Of a DNA stretch of 64,000 nucleotides, positions 1 through 8,350 are shown one piece after another. This DNA is from Herbidospora yilanensis (GTDB lineage Bacteria; Actinomycetota; Actinomycetes; Streptosporangiales; Streptosporangiaceae), in the NCBI RefSeq assembly GCF_001570565.1, contig NZ_BBXE01000035.1, forward strand, positions 62,001 to 126,000. The letters are read 5' to 3'. Below the pieces are notes generated by a model. That model ran no database searches. It saw only the letters and a list, made by a program, of their open reading frames with translations, and was not told the DNA's origin. The first letter of the stretch is position 1, and the number at the start of each line of letters is the position of its first letter. The translations under genes and the position numbers were made by a program.

Positions 1-24
1 CCAGTGTGCCAGCGAGCACAAAGA

Positions 25-57
25 AAGAGCCGGCCGGGCAGGGCCCGGCCGGCTCTT
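25..57 (-). terminator. Intrinsic terminator of the L33-L31 operon
   Basis: A 15-bp perfect stem (25-39 pairing with 43-57) has a 3-nt loop. Read on the minus strand it is followed by a T-rich tail (TTTCTTTG). It lies 9 bp beyond the L31 stop codon, as expected for the end of this operon. Confidence 0.9.
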
Positions 58-65
58 CGAGAAGA

Positions 66-308
66 TCACTTGCTGTAGCGGCGGCGGAACCGCTCGACGC
101 GCCCGGCGGAGTCGACCACGCGGCTCTTGCCCGTGTAGAACGGGTGGCTGGCGGAACTGACGTCGACGTCGACGACCGGGTAGGTCTGGCCGTCCTCCCA
201 CTCCACCGTCTTGTTCGACCGCACCGTCGACCTGGTCAGGATCGCGAAGCCCGCGCTCGGGTCGCGGAAGACCACGGGACGGTACTCGGGGTGGATGCCC
301 TTCTTCAT
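66..308 (-). CDS. rpmE2: 50S ribosomal protein L31 type B (zinc-free paralogue)
   Basis: This 80-residue protein starts [14 protein letters not shown], contains the conserved [13 protein letters not shown] segment and ends in a basic tail (RFRRRYSK). It is a large-subunit ribosomal protein. The CxxC zinc ribbon of the ordinary L31 is absent, which defines the type B form that replaces the zinc-binding paralogue when zinc is scarce. It lies 3 bp behind the L33 gene, so the two form one operon, and a Zur-like box sits in front of L33. Expression is therefore inferred to be zinc-repressed. The start is the only ATG in frame at full family length. Confidence 0.95.
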   Translation of the reverse strand: MKKGIHPEYRPVVFRDPSAGFAILTRSTVRSNKTVEWEDGQTYPVVDVDVSSASHPFYTGKSRVVDSAGRVERFRRRYSK

Positions 309-311
309 GCG

Positions 312-476
312 CTATCGCTCCTCTCGGAAGGTCACGTGCTGCCGGACGACGGGGTCGTACTTGCGCAACTCCATCCGGTCTGGGTCGTTGCGGCGGTTCT
401 TCCTGGTCACGTAGGTCACACCGGTGCCCGCGGTGGACCGGAGCCGGACCAGCGGGCGGAGGTCACTTCGCTTCAT
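312..476 (-). CDS. rpmG: 50S ribosomal protein L33 (zinc-free form)
   Basis: This 54-residue L33 starts [17 protein letters not shown] and carries the family core [24 protein letters not shown]. No cysteine is present, so this is the zinc-independent paralogue. It is the first gene of a two-gene operon with type B L31. An in-frame ATG lies 7 codons upstream, but it falls inside the Zur-like palindrome and adds non-conserved residues, so the start at 476 is preferred. No clear ribosome binding site precedes it, and the transcript may have a very short leader. Confidence 0.93.
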   Translation of the reverse strand: MKRSDLRPLVRLRSTAGTGVTYVTRKNRRNDPDRMELRKYDPVVRQHVTFREER

Positions 477-480
477 GGGA

Positions 481-497
481 TCGAAAACCGTTTTCAA
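481..497 (-). promoter_or_regulatory. Candidate Zur operator
   Basis: The core GAAAACCGTTTTC (483-495) is a perfect 6-bp inverted repeat around one base. Read on the minus strand with its flanks it is TGAAAACGGTTTTCGA, close to the actinobacterial Zur consensus TGAAAATnATTTTCA. It begins 7 bp upstream of the L33 ATG. The zinc-free L33/L31 pair is a standard Zur target in actinobacteria, so position and content agree. Confidence 0.78.
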
Positions 498-844
498 AGC
501 GGGGATATTCCCCCGGTTCTACCGTGCCGGACACCGCGCTCCTCGGGAACGGCGACGGCCTGGCGCCGTCGGTGAGCAACGATGTCATCACTTTCTCCGC
601 TGTTGCGGGGGCGACCTACTCGATCACACCTATCTAGATCACCCGGAAGGCCGGTCACCACGCGTGGCCGACCTTTTGTGTCTGCAAAAACGACAAACTA
701 ACACGCAAGATTCGGATCACCTTGCAAGAAAATCCCTCCAGACACGACAAAAGCCCCAAACAGCAGGGGCTTGACAGGATTTGAGGGCAATGCAACTCTC
801 GCAAGCATGTTACAAGAATATGAAAATAGATTCGAGTAACTCGA
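498..844. other. Divergent intergenic region
   Basis: This stretch between the L33 gene and the IclR gene has no convincing ORF and is richer in A/T than its surroundings from about 660 onward. It contains a 7-bp stem (751-757 with 766-772) directly abutting a TTGACA at 771-776 that could be a -35 element for the rightward operon, and a 17-bp palindrome at its right edge. I could not assign a clear -10 element. Confidence 0.5.
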
Positions 845-846
845 AT
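830..846 (+). promoter_or_regulatory. 17-bp palindrome over the IclR start codon, probable auto-operator
   Basis: The sequence ATTCGAGT-A-ACTCGAAT is a perfect inverted repeat with 8-bp arms. Its last two bases are the first two bases of the IclR ATG. A dimeric repressor bound here would block initiation of a leaderless transcript, which fits IclR autoregulation and control of the operon behind it. Confidence 0.6.
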
Positions 847-1627
847 GCAGAGTGGTCGTAAATCAGCAAGCGTCGACAAAGCCTTCGAGCTGGTGCACGC
901 CGTCTCCGACGCCGGTCGCGACGGGATCACCCTGGGCGCGCTCGCGAGCCGCGCCGGGGTCGCCGTCAGCACCGCCCACCGGTACGTGACGTCCCTGCTC
1001 GAACTCGGAGTGCTCGACCGTGACCCGGCCGGGTCCTACCGGCTCGGGGTCACCCTGATCATGCTGGCCGGGCAGTACCTCGACGAGGACGGCCTGCGCG
1101 CCGCCGCCCGGCCCTACCTGGCCGAACTGGTGGAGCTGAGCGGGGAGACCGTGCACCTCGGGGTGCTGGTCGGCGAACAGATCGTGTACGTCGACAAGGT
1201 CGAGAGCGCGAAGTCGATCCGCCTGGTGTCGCACATCGGGAAGCGGGCGCCGCTCCACTGCACCGCCATGGGCAAGGCCATGCTCGCCCTGCTCGACCCC
1301 GCCCGTCGCGACGAGATCCTCTCGGGACCTCTCGACGTGCGCACGCCCAGGACCCTCACCGGGAACGCCCTGCTCGCCGAGCTGGGCGTGGTGCGGGACC
1401 AGGGCTTCGCGATCGACGACGAGGAGAACGAGGAAGGGGTGCGCTGCGTCGGCCTGGCGATCATGAACGCCTCCGGCGAGCCGGTCGGCGCGTTCAGCGT
1501 GTCGGCCCCGGCCGCGCGGTTCAGCCGCGACGACTGCCACCGCCTCGCCCCCAAGGCCCGCGCGATGGCCGCCGACATCAGCAAACGCATCGGCGGGCGA
1601 ACCCCCTATCGAAGGAGCAGCAGATGA
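845..1627 (+). CDS. IclR-family transcriptional regulator
   Basis: This 260-residue protein has the two IclR parts: an N-terminal winged helix (about residues 5-65, with SVDKAFELV and GVAVSTAHRYVTSLLELGVL) and a C-terminal GAF-like effector domain (about 75-250) with LHCTAMGKAMLALL, which is diagnostic for the family. It probably represses, or is induced by a substrate of, the operon that follows. Its stop overlaps the next ATG by 4 bp (ATGA), so regulator, dehydrogenase and transporter are translated together. No ribosome binding site precedes the ATG. A perfect palindrome overlaps the start, so a leaderless autoregulated transcript is likely. The ligand is unknown. Confidence 0.93.
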   Translation: MQSGRKSASVDKAFELVHAVSDAGRDGITLGALASRAGVAVSTAHRYVTSLLELGVLDRDPAGSYRLGVTLIMLAGQYLDEDGLRAAARPYLAELVELSGETVHLGVLVGEQIVYVDKVESAKSIRLVSHIGKRAPLHCTAMGKAMLALLDPARRDEILSGPLDVRTPRTLTGNALLAELGVVRDQGFAIDDEENEEGVRCVGLAIMNASGEPVGAFSVSAPAARFSRDDCHRLAPKARAMAADISKRIGGRTPYRRSSR

Positions 1628-3012
1628 CCATTCTCGTGCGGAATCCGGGGACCGGTGAGCCTCTCGGCGAGGTGCCCGACCTGGACGCCGACGCGGTCCT
1701 GGCCGCCATCGCGGACGCGCAGAAGGGGCAGCGCGCGATGGCGGCCATGCCCGGCCACGAACGGGCGGCCCTGTTACGCCGGGTGGCCGACCTGATCGAG
1801 GGTGAGATCGAGTCGCTGGCGAACCTGCTGGCGAGCGAGAACGGCAAGCCCCTGACGCAGTGCCGGGGTGAGGTCGAGGCCGCGATCCGGATCTGGCGCG
1901 GCTACTCGGCCGAGGCGACCCGCCTGTTCGGGCGGCAGACGCCGATGGACGCCGTGCCCGGCATGGAGCGCCACCTGGCCGTGACGATCCGCGAGCCGCT
2001 CGGTGTGGTGGCCGCGCTGGTGCCGTTCAACTACCCGGTCGAGTTGTACTCCCACAAGGCCGCCGCCGCGCTGGCCGCGGGGAACGCGGTGATCGTCCAG
2101 CCGCCGGTCAAGTGCCCCCTGGCGCTGCTGCGGGTCGCCGAGCTCGTCGAGGAGGCGGGCGCGCCGGAGTTCGCGCACCAGGTCGTCACCGGCGGCGTCG
2201 AGGTCTCGGCGACGCTGGCCGAGGCCCCGGGCGTCGCCGCGATCTCGCTCACCGGCAGCACCGGCGCGGGGCGGGCCGTCGCCAGGCTCGCCTCCGGCAC
2301 CCTGAAGAAGGTCTTCCTCGAACTCGGCGGCAACGACGCGATGATCGTCTGCGACGACGCCGACGTCGAGGCCGCCGCCACCGCTGTCACCCTCGGGCGG
2401 CTGGCGCGCGGCAACGGCCAGATCTGCTGCGCGGTCAAGCGGGTGTACGTCCAGGACGGCGTGCACGACGCCTTCGTCGCGGAGTTGTCGGCCCAGGCGG
2501 CCAAGCTGGTCGTGGGCGACCAGATGGACGACGGCACCGACGTCGGGCCGCTGATCACCGAGCAGGCCGCCGAAGAGGTCGAGAAGGCCGTCGGGAGGCT
2601 GGTCGGCGAGGGCGCGCGGCTGGTCGTCGGCGGTGGCCGCAGGGGCTCGTTCGTCGACCCGGTCGTGCTCGTCGACGTGCCGGCCGAGAGCCCGACCTTC
2701 GCCGAGGAGATCTTCGGGCCGGTCGCGCCGATCGCCCGGTTCTCCGACCCGCGCGAGGCCGCGGCGCTGGTCTCCGACTCCCCGTACGGGCTGCACGCCT
2801 CGGTGTTCACCCGCGACGTCTCGCGCGCGTTCACCCTGGCCAAGCTGCTCGACGTCGGCGGCGTGATCGTCAACGGGTCGACCGCGATCCGGGCCGAGAA
2901 CCTGCCGTTCGGCGGCACCAAGGACACCGGCGGCTACCGCGAGGGCCTGCACGAGACCGTGCTCGACTTCACCCGGCAGAAGACCGTGCTGGTCATGGAG
3001 GCGTTCGGATGA
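1624..3012 (+). CDS. NAD(P)-dependent aldehyde dehydrogenase
   Basis: This 462-residue ALDH-superfamily enzyme oxidises an aldehyde to an acid. The general-base glutamate is in LELGG (E233), the nucleophile is in GNGQIC (C268), and the cofactor loop is LTGSTGAGRAV (about 209-219). The usual lysine of the VxKPxxxxP cofactor segment is replaced (NAVIVQPPVKCP, Q159), which is unusual. Encoded between an IclR regulator and a sugar ABC importer with 4-bp overlaps on both sides, it probably processes a breakdown product of the imported sugar. A lactaldehyde-type substrate would suit deoxy-sugar catabolism such as the fuconate pathway encoded at 25343-26683, but the sequence does not prove it. Confidence 0.9.
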   Translation: MTILVRNPGTGEPLGEVPDLDADAVLAAIADAQKGQRAMAAMPGHERAALLRRVADLIEGEIESLANLLASENGKPLTQCRGEVEAAIRIWRGYSAEATRLFGRQTPMDAVPGMERHLAVTIREPLGVVAALVPFNYPVELYSHKAAAALAAGNAVIVQPPVKCPLALLRVAELVEEAGAPEFAHQVVTGGVEVSATLAEAPGVAAISLTGSTGAGRAVARLASGTLKKVFLELGGNDAMIVCDDADVEAAATAVTLGRLARGNGQICCAVKRVYVQDGVHDAFVAELSAQAAKLVVGDQMDDGTDVGPLITEQAAEEVEKAVGRLVGEGARLVVGGGRRGSFVDPVVLVDVPAESPTFAEEIFGPVAPIARFSDPREAAALVSDSPYGLHASVFTRDVSRAFTLAKLLDVGGVIVNGSTAIRAENLPFGGTKDTGGYREGLHETVLDFTRQKTVLVMEAFG

Positions 3013-4478
3013 GCCTTGAGCTCCGGGACGTCCGCAAGAGCTACGGCGACGTGGAGGTGCTCCACGGCGTCGACCTCGTCGGGCGCGACGGTGAGGTCCT
3101 CGCCGTCGTCGGGGCCAATGGCGCGGGCAAGTCGACGCTGATCCGGATCTTCTCCGGCGCGCACGAGATGTCGTCCGGCGAGATGCGCGTCGACGGCGAG
3201 CCGGTGCGACTGCGCTCGCCGCACGACGCCCACGAGCGCGGCATCCGCACGGTCTACCAGGAGTTGTCGATCGTGCCCGGCCTGTCGGTCACCGAGAACC
3301 TGCTGATGGGCCGGTTCCCGAGGCGGAGGAGCGGCCTCATCGACTGGCCGGCCGCGCACCGCGAGGCCAAGGAACTGCTCGACGCCGCCGGTTTCGGCGC
3401 CATCGAGCCGCGCACCGTCGCCGGCCGCCTCACCGTGGCCCGCCAGCAGATGGTGGAGATCGCCAAGGCGCTGGCCGGAGAGGTGCGGGTGCTGGTCCTG
3501 GACGAGCCCTCGGCCGTCCTGGCGGGCGGCGACCTGGACGCGCTGTTCGGCCTGATCCGCCGGTTGAAGGCGCGCGGGGTCCTCGTCGTGTACGTCTCCC
3601 ACCGCCTCGCCGAGGTCATGGAGCTGGCCGACTCGATCGTCGTCATCAAGGACGGCGTGATCATCGAGACGACCGAGCCGTCCCGCACGTCCGAGGACGA
3701 GCTGATCCGGCTGATGGCCGGGCGCAGACTCGAACAGATCTATCCCGACCGGCGCGGCGCGCCGGGCGAGACCCGTCTGAAGGTCGACCGCCTTTCGCGG
3801 CGGGGCGAGTTCTCGGACGTCTCCTTCGAGCTGCGCGCCGGCGAGATCGTCGGGCTGTTCGGCCTGGTCGGCTCCGGGCGCAGCGAGATGGCCCGGTGCG
3901 TCTTCGGGGCCGAACCGCCCACGTCGGGCGGCGGGGCGTTCCGCTCCCCCGCCGACGCGATCTCGCACGGCCTCGCCCTGGTGACCGAGGACCGGAAACG
4001 GACCGGCCTGGTGGGCGGGATGACCGTGCTCGACAACATCGCCCTGGCGACCATGCGGGCCACCACCAGGGGGCCGCTGATCGACATGCCGGGGCGCAGG
4101 GAAAGGGTCGCCGGGATGATCGACCGGCTCAGCATCCAGCCCGCCCGGTGCGCCACCATGCCGGTGGCCGCGCTCAGCGGCGGCAACCAGCAGAAGGCCG
4201 TGCTCGCCAAATGGCTGCTCGCCGAGCCGCGGGTGCTCATCCTCGACGAACCGACCCGGGGCGTCGACATGGCCACCCGCGTCGACATCTACCGGATGAT
4301 CGACGCGCTGGCCCGCGAGGGCCTGGCCGTGCTGCTCATCTCCTCCGACCTGACCGAGGTGCTCGGCGCCACCGACCGCGTGCTCGTCATGCGCGAGGGC
4401 CGGCTCGCCGGCGAGCTGCGATCTGAGGGGACCACCGAGGACGAGGTGCTCGCGCACGCGATCGGAGTGGCCGCGTGA
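3009..4478 (+). CDS. Sugar ABC importer ATPase (RbsA/MglA type, double cassette)
   Basis: This 489-residue protein has two fused nucleotide-binding domains, the layout of CUT2 sugar importers. The first has Walker A GANGAGKST (35-43) and Walker B VLVLDEPSAVL. The second has a degenerate Walker A (GLVGSGRSE), signature LSGGNQQKAVLAKWL and Walker B VLILDEPTRGVD, as normal for RbsA proteins. It powers uptake through the permease encoded next. The ATG at 3009 overlaps the dehydrogenase stop (ATGA), and the same frame is open further upstream only as a shadow of that gene. Confidence 0.94.
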   Translation: MSLELRDVRKSYGDVEVLHGVDLVGRDGEVLAVVGANGAGKSTLIRIFSGAHEMSSGEMRVDGEPVRLRSPHDAHERGIRTVYQELSIVPGLSVTENLLMGRFPRRRSGLIDWPAAHREAKELLDAAGFGAIEPRTVAGRLTVARQQMVEIAKALAGEVRVLVLDEPSAVLAGGDLDALFGLIRRLKARGVLVVYVSHRLAEVMELADSIVVIKDGVIIETTEPSRTSEDELIRLMAGRRLEQIYPDRRGAPGETRLKVDRLSRRGEFSDVSFELRAGEIVGLFGLVGSGRSEMARCVFGAEPPTSGGGAFRSPADAISHGLALVTEDRKRTGLVGGMTVLDNIALATMRATTRGPLIDMPGRRERVAGMIDRLSIQPARCATMPVAALSGGNQQKAVLAKWLLAEPRVLILDEPTRGVDMATRVDIYRMIDALAREGLAVLLISSDLTEVLGATDRVLVMREGRLAGELRSEGTTEDEVLAHAIGVAA

Positions 4479-5422
4479 GCGTGAACGCCCTGCCCAAGAT
4501 CTCCCGCGACCTGCTCGTCACGGCGGCGTTCGGCCTGCTCATCGTGGTGATGGTCGTGGTGGCCGCGGTGACGACCGAGTCGTTCCTCACCCAGGCCAAC
4601 CTGACGAACCTGCTCAAGCAGATGGTCACCATCGGCCTGCTCGCCTACGGGATGCTGGTCGTCATCCTCACCGGCGGCATCGACCTGTCGGTCGGGTCGG
4701 TGGTGGCGTTCTCCGGCATCCTGACCGCCGGGCTGGTGTCGAGCCTGCCGATCCCGGCCGCGATGGCCGTCGGTGTCGTGTCCGGCATCGGGTTCGGCCT
4801 GGTCAACGGCGTGCTGGTGGCCCGGTTCGGGCTGGCGCCGTTCGTGGTGACGCTGGCGTCGCTGACCACCGTCCGCGGCCTGGCCTTCGTCTACTCCGAG
4901 GTGCCGATCGCGCCGGAGGACCCGGCGTTCTTCACGCTCGGGTCGGCCATGGCCGGGCCGATCCCGGTCTCCACGCTCATCATGTTCGCCGTCTTCCTCG
5001 TCGGCGGCGTCTTCCTCACCCGCACCCCGGCGGGGCGGTCGATCGTCGCGATCGGCGGCAACGCCGAGACGGTCCGCCTGGCCGGCATCAACGTGCGCCG
5101 GCACGTCGTGCTGGCCTACACCGTCTCCGGCCTGTGCGCCGGTCTGGCCGGGGTGATCCTGGCCAGCCGGGTCGGCATCGCGCAGCCCAGCGTGGGCGTG
5201 GCGTTCGAACTCGACGCCATCGCCGCCTGCGTCATCGGCGGCGCCAGCCTCGCCGGCGGCAAGGGCTCCGTCCGCGCCACCTTCGGTGGCGTGCTCGTCC
5301 TGGTCCTGATCAACAACCTGCTCAACCTGTACGGCGTGCAGAGCTTCTGGCAGCAGGTCCTCAAGGGGTTGATCATCATCGCCGTCATCCTCGCCCAGCG
5401 CACCAACCGGGTGCGCGCGTAA
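4475..5422 (+). CDS. Sugar ABC importer permease (RbsC type)
   Basis: This 315-residue membrane protein has about nine hydrophobic segments. It contains the family signature LTGGIDLSVGSV near residue 66 and the cytoplasmic coupling stretch AIGGNAETVRLAGI. It forms the transmembrane channel of the CUT2 importer encoded in this operon. The GTG start at 4475 overlaps the ATPase stop (GTGA). The substrate is likely a pentose, hexose or deoxy-sugar and cannot be fixed from this subunit. Confidence 0.94.
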   Translation: MSVNALPKISRDLLVTAAFGLLIVVMVVVAAVTTESFLTQANLTNLLKQMVTIGLLAYGMLVVILTGGIDLSVGSVVAFSGILTAGLVSSLPIPAAMAVGVVSGIGFGLVNGVLVARFGLAPFVVTLASLTTVRGLAFVYSEVPIAPEDPAFFTLGSAMAGPIPVSTLIMFAVFLVGGVFLTRTPAGRSIVAIGGNAETVRLAGINVRRHVVLAYTVSGLCAGLAGVILASRVGIAQPSVGVAFELDAIAACVIGGASLAGGKGSVRATFGGVLVLVLINNLLNLYGVQSFWQQVLKGLIIIAVILAQRTNRVRA

Positions 5423-5442
5423 CCCCCAGGAGAAACACCGTG

Positions 5443-6414
5443 ATGTCCAAGAGAATCCTGGCCGGCGCCGGCCTGTGCCTTGCGATGCTGACCGCCTGCT
5501 CCTCGGGCGGCTCGGCGGAGCCGGCCACCCAGGCCGACAGTGGTTACACCATCGGCGTCGCCAACTTCATGCTGAGCGGCCCCTACTTCAGCGGCATGGA
5601 CAAGGCGATCGCCGCCCAGGCCCAGAAGAAGGGCAACGTCGAGATCATCAGCACCGACGCCAACGGCGACGCCGCCAAGCTGGCCGGCAACGTCGAAGAC
5701 CTGCTGACCAAGAACGTCGACGCCGTCATCATCTCCGGCGGCCCGCTGGAGTCGGCCCCCGCCGTGCTGAACAGCATCAAGGCGGCCGGCAAGCCGGTCG
5801 TGCTGGTCGACCGCAAGTTCCAGACCGGCGAGTACACGAGCTGGATCGGCCCGGACAACGAGGCCATCGGCCGCCAGAACGGCGAATACCTGTCGACCGC
5901 GCTGCCCGACGGCGGCAAGGTCGCCATCATCAAGGGCGGCCCCGCCGACAACAGCATCGGCCTGGCCCGCACCAACGGCGTCAAGTCGGTCCTGTCGGCC
6001 GACTCCAAGTTCACGCTGGTCGAGGCGCCCGACTTCGGCAACTGGGGCTCCGACGGCGGCCTGACCGTCATGGAGAGCCTGCTCGCCACCAACAAGGACA
6101 TCAAGGCGGTGTTCTGCGAGAACGACGCCATGTGCCTGGGCGCCCAGCGCGCCATCGCCGACGCGGGCCTGTCCGACGGCATCATCATCGCCGGCGTCGA
6201 CGGCCAGGCCGAGGCGCTGAAGGCCATCCTCGACGGCACCAACTACAAGGTGACCGGCCTGAACGACGCCGACATCATCGGTGCCAAGGGCCTGGACCGC
6301 GCGGTGGAGATCCTCGGCGGCGCGGCGAACGTCGAGAAGGACACGGTCGTGCCCTCCCCGATGGTCACCAAGGACAACGCCGCCCAGTTCCAGAACCCGG
6401 ACGGCAGCTTCTGA
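5443..6414 (+). CDS. Sugar-binding lipoprotein of the ABC importer
   Basis: This 323-residue periplasmic-binding-protein-like lipoprotein has signal MSKRILAGAGLCLAMLTAC with the lipobox cysteine near residue 19. The body matches the RbsB fold: YTIGVANFMLSGPYFSGMD, then SGGPLESAPAVLNSIKAAGKPVVLVDR, and hinge-side IIIAGVDGQAEAL. It should capture the sugar for the permease and ATPase upstream. AGGAG at 5428-5432 serves either GTG 5440 (spacing 7) or ATG 5443 (spacing 10). The ATG is used here, and the alternative adds one residue. A 9-bp hairpin follows the gene. Confidence 0.92.
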   Translation: MSKRILAGAGLCLAMLTACSSGGSAEPATQADSGYTIGVANFMLSGPYFSGMDKAIAAQAQKKGNVEIISTDANGDAAKLAGNVEDLLTKNVDAVIISGGPLESAPAVLNSIKAAGKPVVLVDRKFQTGEYTSWIGPDNEAIGRQNGEYLSTALPDGGKVAIIKGGPADNSIGLARTNGVKSVLSADSKFTLVEAPDFGNWGSDGGLTVMESLLATNKDIKAVFCENDAMCLGAQRAIADAGLSDGIIIAGVDGQAEALKAILDGTNYKVTGLNDADIIGAKGLDRAVEILGGAANVEKDTVVPSPMVTKDNAAQFQNPDGSF

Positions 6415-6433
6415 CCTTCCCCTTTCACCCGCC

Positions 6434-6459
6434 GGGGTGGCGGGCGGCGACGCCACCCC
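6434..6459 (+). terminator. Hairpin between binding protein and secreted enzyme genes, likely attenuator
   Basis: A 9-bp perfect stem (GGGGTGGCG 6434-6442 with 6451-6459) and 8-nt loop is followed by TTCTC. It lies 20 bp after the binding-protein stop and 24 bp before the next start. It could terminate part of the transcripts and lower expression of the secreted enzyme relative to the transporter. Confidence 0.6.
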
Positions 6460-6482
6460 TTCTCACCCAGAGAGGTTGCGCA

Positions 6483-8300
6483 TTGCGTACACGAAGAGCC
6501 AGAGCCGCACGCCGAGCGGCGCTGGCGCTGCTGCTGACCAGCTCGGCGCTGACCCTGACGAGCACCCCCGCCCAGGCCGACGACCCGACCCGGCCTGGCT
6601 GGACGTTGCTCTACGACGAGAACTTCGTCAACCCGATCAACACCGGCAACGCGCCGTGGGTGCGCGACGACTACTCCCAGCCGTTCGACACGATCATGGA
6701 CGACCCGGGCCAGTGGTACCGCAACGACTACGGCCCGGCCTGGACCACCGCGCTGAACTCCTTCCACACCTACCGGAAGGAGTTCCCCATCGGGCAGAAC
6801 GGCTGGCTGACCGCCTCGTTGTCGGCCCGCGACTGGAACAAGGACGGCGACATCGAGGCGCCGCCGAGCCTGACGACCCAGACGCTCGGCAGCGAGAAGG
6901 TCGCCGTGATGAACGTCCCCGACCACACGGGCGGCGTCATCCTGCGGCCGAGCCAGAAGCTGCCCGACTACTACCGCATCGAGTACAAGCTCAAGACGCT
7001 CGACTTCGGCGGCAAACGCAACGGCTCGATCGAGTACGACGGCCGCACCAACGGTTACGCCAACACCGGCTGCAAGACGCAGCACCCGTGGGGCGAGGGC
7101 GAGAACTCGCCCGGCTGGTCGGGCAACGCCTCGGCCCCCTACTGCGAATGGCAGGACGTCCGGCGCGGCACCTACGGCTACAACGGCTTCCACTTCCTGT
7201 CGATCGTCGACTTCGCCAACCCGGCCCCGCGCAACAACCACTTCTGGCACTACCGCCGCAAGGTGCTGATGGACGCCTTCTCCCAGCACCCTGACCGGGT
7301 GGGGAGCGGCACCGGCGGCCGGGTCTGCAACGCCGCGACCAACACCTACTACAACTACCGCGACGGCAACTTCAACACCGTCAACATGTGGATCAGCGGC
7401 ATGCCGAACTGGAACCCGGGCCCCGGCGGCCTGGCCGGCAACTCGCAGTGGTTCATGACCCCCTGCTCGGGCGGCGTCGCCGAGCAGCAGCTCTCGTCGG
7501 CGGCCGAACTCCAGCCGGAGCTCATGCCCAACGAGTTCTACACCTTCGCCATCGAACGCGACCAGACCGGCTACGTCCTTGAGGTGACCGGGAACTTCGC
7601 CCGTTCGGGCCAGCGGACCATCCGCATGCACCGCCCGTTCGTCGTCGGCAACAACCCGATCTGGCACTACAACGTGAAGGCCGACGAGTACAACGGGCAG
7701 TTCAACGGAAACCTGGTCCAGAACGACAACAACGGCTCGACCACCTGGCCCAACCAGTGGCCGGCCGGTTCGGCCTACCCCGACTACTTCGTGATCGGCG
7801 ACCTCTACACCAACGTGTACGAAGGCAGCGCCTCGTTGACGGACGTCCGGCTGTACGTGCCACAGACCACCGGCAACCCGAACCTGGCGCTGAACAAGAC
7901 CGCCACCGCCGACTCCTCGTGCGCCGCGAACGAGGGCCCGGCCAAGGCCGTGAACGGCTCGGTGTCCGGCGGCAACGCCGACAAGTGGTGCTCCCTCGGC
8001 TCGAACAAGTGGCTCCAGGTCGACATGGGGTCCAACCAGCGGGTCGCCAAGATCGTCCTGAAGCACGCCGCGGCCGGCGGCGAGCAGGCGATCTGGAACA
8101 CCCGCGACTTCGACCTCCAAGTGAGCACGAACGGGACGACGTGGACCAACGTGGCCCAGCCACGCGGGAACACGGCGAACATCACGACGCACACCTTTAC
8201 GCAACGGGATGTTCGGTATATCCGGGTGAACGTGCTCGCGCCGACGAGTAACTCGGACACCGCGGCCCGCATCTACGAACTGGAGGCCTACGCCTCGTAA
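6483..8300 (+). CDS. Secreted protein with C-terminal CBM32-like (F5/8 type C) domain; catalytic family not identified
   Basis: This 605-residue exported protein begins at a TTG with GAGAGG 7 bp upstream. Signal: RRAALALLLTSSALTLTSTPAQA (about residues 11-33). The main domain (about 40-460) opens with GWTLLYDENFV, rich in aromatic residues as in concanavalin-like glycan-acting enzymes, but I see no GH16 ExDxxE motif. The C-terminal 130 residues (NLALNKTATADSS to YELEAYAS) form a discoidin/CBM32-type glycan-binding domain. Its place directly behind a sugar importer suggests it releases or binds the glycan whose sugar is imported. It may represent an uncharacterised hydrolase or lyase family. 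Confidence 0.75.
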   Translation: MRTRRARAARRAALALLLTSSALTLTSTPAQADDPTRPGWTLLYDENFVNPINTGNAPWVRDDYSQPFDTIMDDPGQWYRNDYGPAWTTALNSFHTYRKEFPIGQNGWLTASLSARDWNKDGDIEAPPSLTTQTLGSEKVAVMNVPDHTGGVILRPSQKLPDYYRIEYKLKTLDFGGKRNGSIEYDGRTNGYANTGCKTQHPWGEGENSPGWSGNASAPYCEWQDVRRGTYGYNGFHFLSIVDFANPAPRNNHFWHYRRKVLMDAFSQHPDRVGSGTGGRVCNAATNTYYNYRDGNFNTVNMWISGMPNWNPGPGGLAGNSQWFMTPCSGGVAEQQLSSAAELQPELMPNEFYTFAIERDQTGYVLEVTGNFARSGQRTIRMHRPFVVGNNPIWHYNVKADEYNGQFNGNLVQNDNNGSTTWPNQWPAGSAYPDYFVIGDLYTNVYEGSASLTDVRLYVPQTTGNPNLALNKTATADSSCAANEGPAKAVNGSVSGGNADKWCSLGSNKWLQVDMGSNQRVAKIVLKHAAAGGEQAIWNTRDFDLQVSTNGTTWTNVAQPRGNTANITTHTFTQRDVRYIRVNVLAPTSNSDTAARIYELEAYAS

Positions 8301-8311
8301 TTCCCGAAGTG

Positions 8312-8350
8312 AAGAAGGGCCGGTCCGACGAAATCGGACCGGCCTTTCTT
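8312..8350. terminator. Bidirectional terminator between convergent genes
   Basis: A 17-bp stem (8312-8328 with 8334-8350, one mismatch) with loop CGAAA has an A-rich left and T-rich right flank, so it can act in both directions. It serves the rightward secreted-enzyme gene and the leftward pectate lyase gene, whose stop codon abuts it. Confidence 0.85.

Noticed and set aside
751-772. Hairpin upstream of the IclR gene as riboswitch or attenuator
   Set aside because: A single 7-bp stem directly before a possible -35 element is more likely upstream of the transcript; no conserved riboswitch features are seen.
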